A stretch of DNA of 11,485 nucleotides. Origin: Candidatus Hermodarchaeota archaeon. Its GTDB lineage: Archaea > Asgardarchaeota > Hermodarchaeia > Hermodarchaeales > Hermodarchaeaceae. The position numbers and the translations under genes are program-made. Below the pieces are notes generated by a model. The model made no database searches, had not been told where the DNA came from, and was given only the letters and a program-made list of their open reading frames with translations. The stretch lies in contig JAEOTD010000018.1 in assembly GCA_016839995.1 (NCBI GenBank), positions 1-11,485 of the forward strand, read 5' to 3'. Each line of letters opens with the position of its first letter. The stretch's first letter is position 1. Shown here one piece after another: positions 1 to 7,495 of the stretch.

Positions 1-124
1 GAGATAGCAGTCTGTACAGATAAGATGAAAAACTTCAAAACGCACTAAGTGCATTGAAAACCATTCCTCTGTCAATGCTTTAACCGCAAGGAATCCGTTT
101 TCCAATCCTGAGGAGGGATCCTGC
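1..124. other. Leader region upstream of metG
   Basis: No complete gene is visible here. The first forward frame is open from the left edge to a TAA at 46-48, so the last 15 codons of an upstream gene could be present, but 15 codons cannot be assigned. A perfect 10-bp palindrome, TCTGTACAGA, lies at 11-20. A small hairpin (GCAC-TAA-GTGC) lies at 42-52, with that TAA in its loop. Neither is followed by a T-run, so a terminator is not supported. I see no convincing TATA box for metG in this stretch. Confidence 0.3.
111..116 (+). promoter_or_regulatory. Shine-Dalgarno site of metG
   Basis: A full AGGAGG matching the anti-Shine-Dalgarno end of 16S rRNA sits 8 bases before the ATG at 125. It fixes the metG start and shows that this message has a leader. 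Confidence 0.8.
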
Positions 125-1804
125 ATGACCTTAACTAAGTCAGATAAAATTCTTGTAACCTGTGGTCTGCCCTATTCAAACGGCACTGCACATATCGGTC
201 ACCTACGGACCTACATCCCAGGCGATGCCTATGTACGATACCTAAAACGCTTCGGTTTTGATGTCCGGTTTGTCTGTGGGTCGGATACACATGGTGCCCC
301 CATCGAACTAGCTGCAGAAGAAGCAGGAATCACCCCTCAAAAGTTGGTTGAAAAATACCACGCCCATTTCAAAAATATCTTCGAAATCCTGAATATTGGT
401 GTTGATTTCTATGGAACAACGGAAGCCCCCTATCATTATAAACGAGCTCAAACCATTATTCGAACCCTTGAAGAAAATGGCTACGTTGAAGCCCGTGACG
501 TAGAATTGCCATATTGTAACACTTGTAAAACCTTTCTTGCAGATCGTTTTCTTGTTGGAACCTGTCCGTATTGCGGAGCTCTTGCACGTGGTGATGAATG
601 TGATCAAGGTTGTCAACGTTACCTTGATGCTGACCAATTGATTGATCCACGTTGTGTTATTTGTGGATCACCTGCCATCAAGCGTAAAACACGACACCAC
701 TTCTTGAAACTACCAGCCTTTACAGACTTCCTCATCAAATTTAATGAGCAACTAAAAGGAACCCCCTTAGCACGGAACTATGCCCTCGGATGGATTCGTC
801 AAGGACTAAAGGACTGGGGAATTTCCCGCGATTTGAAATGGGGAATCCCCTATCCAGGTGATGAAAAATTAGTCCTTTATGTGTGGGCAGAAAATTATGC
901 TGGATACATTTCCTTTACTGAAGAATGGGCCCGCCAAACCGGTGCCGATTGGAAGGATTACTGGATCCAAGGCGGAAAAGTGGTAAACTTCATCGGTGCC
1001 GATATCGTATACCATCATGCCGTCTTTTGGCCCGCAATATTGAAAGGAGTCAATTACAACACACCATATGCGATTGTCGCGAGTGGCATGGTCAAAGTCG
1101 AAGGTCATGGCCTTTCAAAGAGCCGGGGTTTTGTCATCGATATTGAAGAAGATTTCATCAAACAGGGAATTGACCTCGATTCCGTCCGTTACTATATTCT
1201 ATCTTATACAGGGCACACAAAAGATCTGGATTTTGTCTGGAAAGATTTTCAATCCAAGTTGAATAATGAACTCGTAGGTATCTTAGGGAACTACGCATAT
1301 CGTGTTCTCCTCTTCATTCACAAAAATTTCAAAAAGATCCCTGAAGGAACACTGGAGACTCCTGTAGATAAACAAATTGACGAGGCAGTCAACAAAATCC
1401 ATGAAGCATTTCACGATTTCAAGTTTAAAGAAGCCGTGGATGCAACTATGCAATTAGCCGCGTATGGAAATGTACTATTCCAACAATGTGAACCGTGGAA
1501 AACTATCAAATTAGACCTAAAACAATGTCAAAATGATTTGTATCAGTGTCTTCAGCTACTGAAAGCCATTGCAATATTAATTGAGCCGGCACTTCCATCA
1601 ATCGCTGAGAGGATTTGGCAGCAACTGGGTCAAAAGGGGAGTGTTCATGATACAAATGTTGAAAATTGTAAAGAAGCACTCAAAGCAGGCGCTGATTTAC
1701 CTAAACCCGAGGTCCTCTTTACAAAAATCCCAGATGAAGCAGTCGACAAATTGGCAACTGGTCTTAACACACGTATTGAATCTGCGAGGTCAAAAGCCAA
1801 TTAA
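125..1804 (+). CDS. metG: Methionyl-tRNA synthetase (MetRS), class I
   Basis: This cytoplasmic enzyme charges tRNA-Met with methionine using ATP. The 559 residues show the class I Rossmann core: the HIGH signature at 23-26 and the tRNA synthetase signature loop as GLSKS at 329-333, where the usual KMSKS has lost its first Lys and has Leu for Met. The zinc knuckle insertion carries four cysteine pairs (131/134, 147/150, 159/163, 177/180), which suggests two metal sites. The WGISRD stretch near 231-236 and the FIGADIVYHHAVFWP stretch near 289-303 are typical MetRS core. CEPW at 455-458 is in the anticodon-binding helical domain, and the Trp matches the anticodon-stacking residue known in the E. 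coli enzyme. The protein ends after this domain, with no EMAP/Trbp111-like C-terminal domain. In archaea that part is often a separate gene, and none is seen here. The start is set by AGGAGG at 111. The gene converges on the transporter 27 bases downstream. Confidence 0.97.
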   Translation: MTLTKSDKILVTCGLPYSNGTAHIGHLRTYIPGDAYVRYLKRFGFDVRFVCGSDTHGAPIELAAEEAGITPQKLVEKYHAHFKNIFEILNIGVDFYGTTEAPYHYKRAQTIIRTLEENGYVEARDVELPYCNTCKTFLADRFLVGTCPYCGALARGDECDQGCQRYLDADQLIDPRCVICGSPAIKRKTRHHFLKLPAFTDFLIKFNEQLKGTPLARNYALGWIRQGLKDWGISRDLKWGIPYPGDEKLVLYVWAENYAGYISFTEEWARQTGADWKDYWIQGGKVVNFIGADIVYHHAVFWPAILKGVNYNTPYAIVASGMVKVEGHGLSKSRGFVIDIEEDFIKQGIDLDSVRYYILSYTGHTKDLDFVWKDFQSKLNNELVGILGNYAYRVLLFIHKNFKKIPEGTLETPVDKQIDEAVNKIHEAFHDFKFKEAVDATMQLAAYGNVLFQQCEPWKTIKLDLKQCQNDLYQCLQLLKAIAILIEPALPSIAERIWQQLGQKGSVHDTNVENCKEALKAGADLPKPEVLFTKIPDEAVDKLATGLNTRIESARSKAN

Positions 1805-1831
1805 TTGGGTCTATTGTCAATCAATGGTAAT

Positions 1832-2842
1832 TCAAAAGACTAAGAAGAAACCAACTGAAATTATCTCATAGATTCCCCAAAAAAAGATTGCTAGTATTGC
1901 CGAGACGGGAACGGTAAGAAGAGAGGTTAAGATCAGCTTCCGTAAAACCCTTTTATTCGAGGATATCTGATTTGCCATCCCTGAACCAATTAATGATGTT
2001 ATAAGAATATGTGTTGCAGCGAGAGGAACCCCCAGTATTGTACCCACTAACAATACAATTGCTCCTGCTGTTGCTGATGAGAAACTTGCACTGGGACGTA
2101 ACTCTGTCAACTCAATTCCAACTGTCTTTACTACACGGCGTCCTAACACTAATAGCCCAACTCCCATGCCCACGCCACCAAGTAATAACAATAATGTGGA
2201 TTCGATGGGCCCGGTGAAAAGCACCGCTAACAAACCTATCGCCTTAGCCACATCATTCCCTCCCCGACTTAGACAGATAATAATTACCATCATCAGTAAC
2301 AGCCAACCAAAAATCTGCTCTCTTCGCTGTACTTCAGCCAATCCCTTAACCCTCGATAGGATTGATTGCTTGACGACACGCTGAAGAAAATAAGCTATTG
2401 CAAAACTAAAAAGTGGGCTCAAAACCCAACCAATAACAATAATGGAGATAGTATCCCACCGAACCAACGGTATCCCCCAAACCAACTCGCTTAGCAGTCC
2501 AATACCTACAATGCTTCCAACAATTGAATGAGTCGCTGAAATCGGGGTTCCAAAATACGCACTAAATAACATCCACACAATGATTGCTAACGAAATAACA
2601 AACACAAGATCAACGGAGAGAGGTTGAGTGACCATATCTGCACCAATAGTCGTGCTAACCCCATGACCAAAAACGACCGCTCCAACGATTAAAAGAATGC
2701 CACCTAGAATAACGGCACTCCTCAATGTAAGCACTTTAGCACCCACCAAACTAGCCATTGTATTATCATTTGCCCCTATAGCAAACGCTGCAACACTCGC
2801 CAGGATGAGTAAGACAACGATGGGAATAAGTAGTGCAACCAT
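1832..2842 (-). CDS. PiT-family inorganic phosphate transporter
   Basis: This is an integral membrane permease of the PiT/PHO4 family (PF01384), which imports inorganic phosphate, or in some members sulfate, using an ion gradient. The sequence is almost all hydrophobic segments, about ten. It has the internal duplication typical of the family: GANDNTMAS at about 23-31 mirrored by GGNDVAKAIG at about 194-203, and GTPISATHSIVG at about 98-109 mirrored by GVPLAATHILI at about 271-281. A hydrophilic loop of about 25 residues near 155-178 separates the halves. The length of 336 residues is usual for archaeal members. I chose the ATG at 2842. A TTG two codons upstream (2848) is the alternative, and a GGAG lies 11 bases before the TTG and 17 before the ATG. 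No PhoU-like regulator is adjacent. An AT-rich promoter-like box lies at 2905-2935. The exact ion carried cannot be told from sequence. Confidence 0.93.
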   Translation of the reverse strand: MVALLIPIVVLLILASVAAFAIGANDNTMASLVGAKVLTLRSAVILGGILLIVGAVVFGHGVSTTIGADMVTQPLSVDLVFVISLAIIVWMLFSAYFGTPISATHSIVGSIVGIGLLSELVWGIPLVRWDTISIIVIGWVLSPLFSFAIAYFLQRVVKQSILSRVKGLAEVQRREQIFGWLLLMMVIIICLSRGGNDVAKAIGLLAVLFTGPIESTLLLLLGGVGMGVGLLVLGRRVVKTVGIELTELRPSASFSSATAGAIVLLVGTILGVPLAATHILITSLIGSGMANQISSNKRVLRKLILTSLLTVPVSAILAIFFWGIYEIISVGFFLVF

Positions 2843-2904
2843 TGACAATGAATTTGAATCTCCGAATTTGTGGTGGTATTAGTAGGCACTAAACAACCAA
2901 CCAA

Positions 2905-2935
2905 TCCTATATAAATTATATAGTATATTTATTCT
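2905..2935 (-). promoter_or_regulatory. Putative promoter of the phosphate transporter
   Basis: This is an almost pure A/T stretch. On the minus strand it contains TTTATATA (2909-2916), about 67 bases before the ATG at 2842. That would place a transcription start near 2885 and give a short leader. It is the strongest TATA-like element in the gap and implies that the transporter is transcribed separately from the upstream acyltransferase. Confidence 0.45.
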
Positions 2936-2978
2936 ATGGAATTAGTATATCGGTCGAACATAAGGAACAGCATGAGGC

Positions 2979-2999
2979 AGGCTTTCGCTTTGAAAGCCT
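2979..2999. terminator. Hairpin downstream of the acyltransferase gene, possible terminator
   Basis: A perfect 8-bp inverted repeat, AGGCTTTC / GAAAGCCT, flanks a 5-base loop. It lies about 40 bases past the acyltransferase stop and upstream of the promoter-like box of the phosphate transporter. No T-run follows on either strand, so it is not a classical intrinsic terminator. It could instead be an RNA-processing or 3'-end stabilising hairpin. Confidence 0.35.
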
Positions 3000-3038
3000 T
3001 AACTGTAGAGTGTAATGAAGCCCCTCGTTCTCTTTACT

Positions 3039-4199
3039 TCAGCGTGGCTTGCCTGCGTTTTCTCCGTGGTTTCTCACGAGAACATAATGACTTAGCAGAT
3101 AACAAACGAGAACACCTAAAGGAAAAACAATTGCAAGTTTTAGGATAGGAATTAGGAGGATGGCTGAAAATCCAAGGGATAAACCGACAAGGACCGGTGG
3201 GTGGATTAGATACATGTGATAGGCGCTAGAAGACAGGTTGCGTGATGTAGGACTTTGGTTGTTGAATCTCGCTTGAAACGCCCAAATGATTACGAACATC
3301 ATCCCCATACTAGTGATATTATCTAGCACTGCAAATAGAAACGCAGGCCAAGAAGTGCCTCCTGTGAAAACAGTAAAATCTGAAACCCCCAGAACCGTAA
3401 ATCCCAAAGTAAAGACAACTAAAATCGCTCCAATAATTGTAGCCACCCAGATTTGAGCGTGTCTTCCAGACATCTTTTCGAACCACTGATACCGAACAGC
3501 CATGACACCCACACTGAACATGAATATATACTGAATAATCTGAGCGACTGGTATTCCAAACGGAAATGCATCTATGGGAGAAACTATACGGACTAAATAG
3601 GTAAGACAACCTAAGCCAATCGCTAATAGTAGTAGATAGATATACCGCGGGATAGTAAATTCTTCTGGAATTTTTCGTTGTATCCAGTTGGTTTTGGTTA
3701 TCTGTCGCCAAAGTACATAGCCTGCAGTGAAAATCAGTAAGACCGCGAGATACCACATTGGGCCCCACAGTAAATAGCCAAATGGATTGACACTATACGG
3801 TTGAAAGGTGAAAATGGTCACGATAATAACCAATGCAGGACTGATTAGAAAGAAATACAAAAGAAGAGGAACCCCAAGACGCAGAAATCGCTCTTTCAAA
3901 AAGCGACTGCAACCTTTTCGATCATAACTCTTGGGAGTAAAGTAACCCCCAAGGAGGAAAAAAAGCCCCATCAGTGAAGCCTGAAAGAGCCCCCCAAATG
4001 CAATAAGAATTGTAAAGGATAGAGAACTGATGGGATCAGCAGGAATTGACTCCCTATAGTACCACCAACCCTGAGAAGAATAAGTGACCATCACGTGTTG
4101 AAAAATCACGAGAATGGAAAAAAGGACCTTGATGTTGTCGAGGTATAAGTACCGTGGTCCTCTAGATTCTAGCTCTAATTGAATTCTTTCTGAGTCCAT
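3039..4199 (-). CDS. Membrane acyltransferase, family 3
   Basis: This is a multi-pass membrane protein of acyltransferase family 3 (PF01757), whose members move acyl groups such as acetyl onto sugars, glycans or other surface molecules. The 386 residues start with the family hallmark YLYLDNIKVLFSILVIFQH (17-35), whose His35 matches the catalytic histidine. A basic RFLKERFLRLGVPLLLYF stretch (99-116) follows. Further on are GPMWYLAVLLIF (146-157) and the late AYHMYLIHPPVLV motif (326-338). About ten membrane helices are visible, and there is no SGNH hydrolase domain as in OatA. The ATG at 4199 is preceded by only a weak AGGA about 13 bases upstream. The acceptor is unknown. No glycan-synthesis genes lie beside it, so its role in envelope or N-glycan modification is only an inference from the family. 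Confidence 0.88.
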   Translation of the reverse strand: MDSERIQLELESRGPRYLYLDNIKVLFSILVIFQHVMVTYSSQGWWYYRESIPADPISSLSFTILIAFGGLFQASLMGLFFLLGGYFTPKSYDRKGCSRFLKERFLRLGVPLLLYFFLISPALVIIVTIFTFQPYSVNPFGYLLWGPMWYLAVLLIFTAGYVLWRQITKTNWIQRKIPEEFTIPRYIYLLLLAIGLGCLTYLVRIVSPIDAFPFGIPVAQIIQYIFMFSVGVMAVRYQWFEKMSGRHAQIWVATIIGAILVVFTLGFTVLGVSDFTVFTGGTSWPAFLFAVLDNITSMGMMFVIIWAFQARFNNQSPTSRNLSSSAYHMYLIHPPVLVGLSLGFSAILLIPILKLAIVFPLGVLVCYLLSHYVLVRNHGENAGKPR

Positions 4200-4258
4200 G
4201 TAAATTAATTTCCTATGATTTCAAAGAGTAATGGAGATCTTTGTAAGAGCTTAACAAA

Positions 4259-4270
4259 TGTTGTATAAAG
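4259..4270 (-). promoter_or_regulatory. Putative TATA box of the acyltransferase gene
   Basis: TATAAA on the plus strand (4264-4269) reads TTTATA on the minus strand, about 65 bases before the acyltransferase ATG at 4199. Spacing and AT content fit an archaeal promoter, but the match is short. It could instead serve a rightward transcript of the 1025-residue protein with a long leader. Confidence 0.3.
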
Positions 4271-4308
4271 AATAGTACGTAACGAGCAGCCTCTTTGGAA
4301 TTCTTGAC

Positions 4309-4322
4309 TGTAAAATTTTACA
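4309..4322. promoter_or_regulatory. 14-bp perfect palindrome, operator-like
   Basis: TGTAAAATTTTACA is a perfect 14-bp palindrome lying 85 bases before the ATG of the 1025-residue protein. A possible TATA-like box (AAATTTATC, 4334-4342) lies immediately downstream on the plus strand. This position would suit a dimeric transcription factor controlling the rightward gene, or both genes of the divergent pair. No regulator gene lies nearby, so the factor is unknown. Confidence 0.4.
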
Positions 4323-4331
4323 AACGGACTT

Positions 4332-4342
4332 GGAAATTTATC
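4332..4342 (+). promoter_or_regulatory. Putative BRE/TATA element of the 1025-residue protein gene
   Basis: GGAAATTTATC lies about 65-75 bases before the ATG at 4407. It resembles a purine-rich BRE joined to an AT-rich TATA core. It would give a start near 4365 and a leader of about 40 bases, which agrees with use of the GGTGA ribosome binding site. The match to a consensus is moderate. Confidence 0.3.
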
Positions 4343-4396
4343 AGCTAGTACACATAATTTCTTATTGCTGTTTTACGCCCCTACCTAGTGGAAAGT

Positions 4397-4401
4397 GGTG
4401 A
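4397..4401 (+). promoter_or_regulatory. GGTGA ribosome binding site deciding the start at 4407
   Basis: GGTGA pairs with the CACC-containing 3' end of archaeal 16S rRNA and sits 5 bases before the ATG at 4407. Two in-frame GTG codons (4395, 4398) would overlap it, so they are unlikely starts. Confidence 0.6.
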
Positions 4402-4406
4402 ATATC

Positions 4407-7400
4407 ATGAGTAGCAGTGATCCCCCCATTCCTATATCTGATTTAACCAACTTGCCCGCAAAACTAGAGCGGAAGCTCGAAAAACAAGGAATCATAGAGC
4501 TAGTCCACCTATTTCTTTCTGAAAATAAGCTTCAAGACGCAGTCCAATTAGGTAAAAATACTGATTTGACGATTCGTGAGGCCCTTGAAATCCGTCATTT
4601 TGGTCGAAATCATTTTGAAAGCATCTTGACCGAGATTACAGCTAAACGCAAAGTTGAACCTTTAGAGCTCCTTTGGAAAATCCATTGGTTGCTTGGGATT
4701 GTTCCAGAAGGAGATTATCGAAAAGAACTCATAGCTTTAGAAACCTCAGCTCTTGCCACGATTCTTGAAAACTTGGAAACCACTCAGGCACCCATAATTG
4801 AGCAAATACTCCAACTATTGTTGCATCGGCTTCTCATTATCCCCGAAACCACATTGAAAGCGGAATTAGCACAACTTGTGAGATTCGCAGAGCAATTTCA
4901 ACGAAGTTCCCTAATGGCATATCACATAGCTAAAGGAAAAGATACGTTTACAGCCTTAGCTGAGGAAGCAGAACCCACAAAACTAATCATCCTATTACGA
5001 AAACTGACAAAACAATGGAAGGCGCTCCAGAAGATCATGGAGGAACGTGGAGAAGAAAAAGGGAAAACAATTGTCTTGGCACTCCAAGCAATTGATGACC
5101 TCAAAGTGTTAGATATTAGCGAACAGCACATGAAAGAACGCCTTCAGCAAACGATGACGACCCAGAAACTGCGTCAATCGCAGCTCAAACACATTACAAC
5201 CGCGATGAATGCAGTCGTGGAACTCCGAGATGCATATTCGACGGCAACGTTCGCATCACGGGCTAGTAGAATATGGTTTGAAATGGCACAGGGGAAATCA
5301 AGTAAGGCACTTGGCGATGATTTGTTACGCAGTCTGCGTTTTGCACGAACAGCAGTCTTTCAATGTCGTGCACTTGATGACCTTAGTGGCGCAGTCACAC
5401 AACTTGATCATATCCTTCGCCTTGTCGGCGAAATTCCGTCCGATCCTCCACAACTCCTTGAGGAAGCACTAACTGGGACCCTTAAGACGTTCATCAATAC
5501 AATTCCATTATTGGATCGTCCAGCAGATCAAAATCTTATTCTTCGAATGTCAAAAAGAATGGATACCCTTCTTGCAAGATTGTTGCCCAAATTAGATTCC
5601 CAAGAAAACCGCTATGCATTAGCAAAGCTTCACGTGAAATTCCAACAAATCGCATTACACCAACTGAAACAACTCGGAGCCCCTCCTGAAACATATCAAA
5701 CACTCAACCGCGAGTTCATTAAAGCCCTACTTCGACTAGCGGATGCAGCTCCCGAAGAAGAGAAAGAAACGCTTCTGAACACCTCGGCTGAATATGCCGG
5801 ACAATTAATCCCAAAAATCTCACCGACTTCCAAAGTCAGTGAACAAAATCTTGAAGTCGTTTCTAACGTTACCCAACAACTTGCACAGAGACCACCTGAA
5901 AATCTCAGTAATGCAGCACTTCGTTTGATGAAACAAAGCAATCAGCTCAACGAAAACCTCTATTTCCAAACCAAAGACCCTAAAATCCGTGCTCAGCTAG
6001 CATTACAACTCCTGCTTTCCAGAGTCTCTCCTGATTATTCAGGAAAAGTCACTGTATCCTTCCCTACGAAAGATTTGGATAAACTGGAAGATTATGCAAC
6101 TACAGCTATGGTTGAACAGGTTAAAGGACGGAAGAAAGTACAAGCCTTGAAGGCAGGATCCTTATTGGTTTGGATACTCCTCCAACGAATCTTAAGTCTC
6201 AAAGAAGCGCAAGAAATTCAAAAATTAAAGAATGATGCGCAAGAGTTTGCCGACCAAACCTTCACCTTTATGCCTTCGTCAAATGAGTTAACCGGTGAAG
6301 CTTACCCCTTTGCCTTCCTCTTGCTTCGGGGGGTAAGTGCCTTAGTTTATGATGAGCGCCCCGTAGATGAATCCAAGTGGGAGGAATTATTGACACAAAG
6401 TGAACAACTCGCTCAGGCACTTGCCAAAGCTTCAGCAGTAAAGGGCGATTCCCGAAATGAAGTTCTAGCCCTAAGTGCTGCCGGTACAGCATCAGCAAAA
6501 CTAGCTACTATCACATCTTCTCGAAGTTCACAAACACGTCTCCTGCGAAGAGCAACGATCCAGATTCAAAAGGCACTTCAAGCTGCAGCAAAAGAAGGAA
6601 ATCCCGCGGATATCGAAGCGGTCTTATCCCAATACAATCAGCTAATGCGATCACGACTTTCAGTAACTTCAGCTCTTTCCGGACAAATACCAATTTTTGA
6701 AGAATGGGATTCGACCTACAAGGATGGAGTTGAAGCGTTACAACAAATTGATGCTGGAGAAGCAGCTAATCGGCTTCAAGCGTCGAGGATATTAAACACG
6801 CAAGTCCCTCGTGCTTTTGCATTACTTAACCAAGGGAAAGAGACCCTTGATTCGGTTCGACGGCGATTAACCGAATTACTCCATGAAGCAAGTCAAATTG
6901 GTTCAAAGGAACAAGCTGAGCTGGCAACGCAGCTCGAACGCCAATGGGCTTTTCAACTAGGTGATGACTCAATTCTCGACTCTGGCTATCGACTTGAAGA
7001 TGCTGAAACCAGCTTCACCTTAGCAGATGAACATTTCCGAATCAGCCTTCAAGTGGAAACCGAAGTCGCCATTGAAGGTCAAGTGCTCCGAAAAAAACGA
7101 ACCTTCCCCTACCTTCGCCCATCGACACAACCAACAGAGCTCATTTGGTATGATATAACCCCCATATTATGTAGTACCTACATCAACGAAAAGCTCCAAA
7201 CCTGGCTTACACTCCAAAACCCCACCAAAGACGCTGTTTCGATTGGATATTGGTTAATCCCCTCTGAGAATCTAACTTCAGCAGTAACACTACAGGTTCT
7301 AGCAACTGATGCCTTATCCCAAGGACCCGAAGGAGTAGTGATTCAACTCGCAGGAGCTCAGGTGGAGCTCCCACGAAAACCAGCAGTAGCCGAACACCGA

Positions 7401-7484
7401 GACGTAAAAGGGATTCTCATTTATGAGATGAACTTAGATGCCCGGTTTCCAGATAAGATTAGTTTGAATATTCAAATTGCCTGA
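4407..7484 (+). CDS. Unassigned 1025-residue protein: HhH N-terminus, all-helical body, beta-rich C-terminus
   Basis: I do not recognise this protein as a named family. Residues about 10-77 look like a helix-hairpin-helix unit of the RNA polymerase alpha C-terminal type. They contain LPAKLERKLEKQGI (17-30), then LTIREALEIRHFGRNHFESI (54-73), closely recalling the alpha-CTD pattern of a leading helix followed by 'R-x-G-R-K-S' and an E-rich helix. Residues about 85-865 are predicted by eye to be nearly all amphipathic helix, rich in Leu, Ala, Gln, Glu and Lys with few Gly or Pro, which suits an alpha-solenoid or long helical bundles. Residues about 870-1025 switch to alternating hydrophobic patterns with Trp, Tyr and Pro (for example ELIWYDITP and SIGYWLIP), suggesting a beta-sandwich. 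There is no signal peptide or membrane helix, so it is probably cytosolic. No catalytic motif or nucleotide-binding loop is visible. The gene stands alone between divergent and convergent neighbours. A scaffold or adaptor role is only a guess from shape. Confidence 0.85.
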   Translation: MSSSDPPIPISDLTNLPAKLERKLEKQGIIELVHLFLSENKLQDAVQLGKNTDLTIREALEIRHFGRNHFESILTEITAKRKVEPLELLWKIHWLLGIVPEGDYRKELIALETSALATILENLETTQAPIIEQILQLLLHRLLIIPETTLKAELAQLVRFAEQFQRSSLMAYHIAKGKDTFTALAEEAEPTKLIILLRKLTKQWKALQKIMEERGEEKGKTIVLALQAIDDLKVLDISEQHMKERLQQTMTTQKLRQSQLKHITTAMNAVVELRDAYSTATFASRASRIWFEMAQGKSSKALGDDLLRSLRFARTAVFQCRALDDLSGAVTQLDHILRLVGEIPSDPPQLLEEALTGTLKTFINTIPLLDRPADQNLILRMSKRMDTLLARLLPKLDSQENRYALAKLHVKFQQIALHQLKQLGAPPETYQTLNREFIKALLRLADAAPEEEKETLLNTSAEYAGQLIPKISPTSKVSEQNLEVVSNVTQQLAQRPPENLSNAALRLMKQSNQLNENLYFQTKDPKIRAQLALQLLLSRVSPDYSGKVTVSFPTKDLDKLEDYATTAMVEQVKGRKKVQALKAGSLLVWILLQRILSLKEAQEIQKLKNDAQEFADQTFTFMPSSNELTGEAYPFAFLLLRGVSALVYDERPVDESKWEELLTQSEQLAQALAKASAVKGDSRNEVLALSAAGTASAKLATITSSRSSQTRLLRRATIQIQKALQAAAKEGNPADIEAVLSQYNQLMRSRLSVTSALSGQIPIFEEWDSTYKDGVEALQQIDAGEAANRLQASRILNTQVPRAFALLNQGKETLDSVRRRLTELLHEASQIGSKEQAELATQLERQWAFQLGDDSILDSGYRLEDAETSFTLADEHFRISLQVETEVAIEGQVLRKKRTFPYLRPSTQPTELIWYDITPILCSTYINEKLQTWLTLQNPTKDAVSIGYWLIPSENLTSAVTLQVLATDALSQGPEGVVIQLAGAQVELPRKPAVAEHRDVKGILIYEMNLDARFPDKISLNIQIA

Positions 7485-7495
7485 AATTCTCCGGA

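Noticed and set aside
1..48. C-terminal end of an upstream gene in the first forward frame
   Set aside because: Only 15 codons before a TAA are visible. This is too little to separate a gene end from chance.
1581..1871. 96-residue plus-strand open frame overlapping the end of metG and of the transporter
   Set aside because: It is a shifted-frame shadow of metG, whose own C-terminus is intact and uninterrupted.
2843..3038. Possible tRNA or structured RNA in the gap
   Set aside because: No cloverleaf with a TTCGA-type arm and acceptor pairing could be built; only one simple hairpin is present.
2936..3148. 70-residue open frame on the plus strand in the gap before the acyltransferase end
   Set aside because: It runs into the antisense of the acyltransferase C-terminus, contains the hairpin, has no ribosome site, and has no family features.
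3319..3768. 149-residue open frame on the minus strand
   Set aside because: It lies wholly inside the acyltransferase gene in another frame, its composition is atypical (many Ser, Cys, Tyr), and it shows no recognisable domain.
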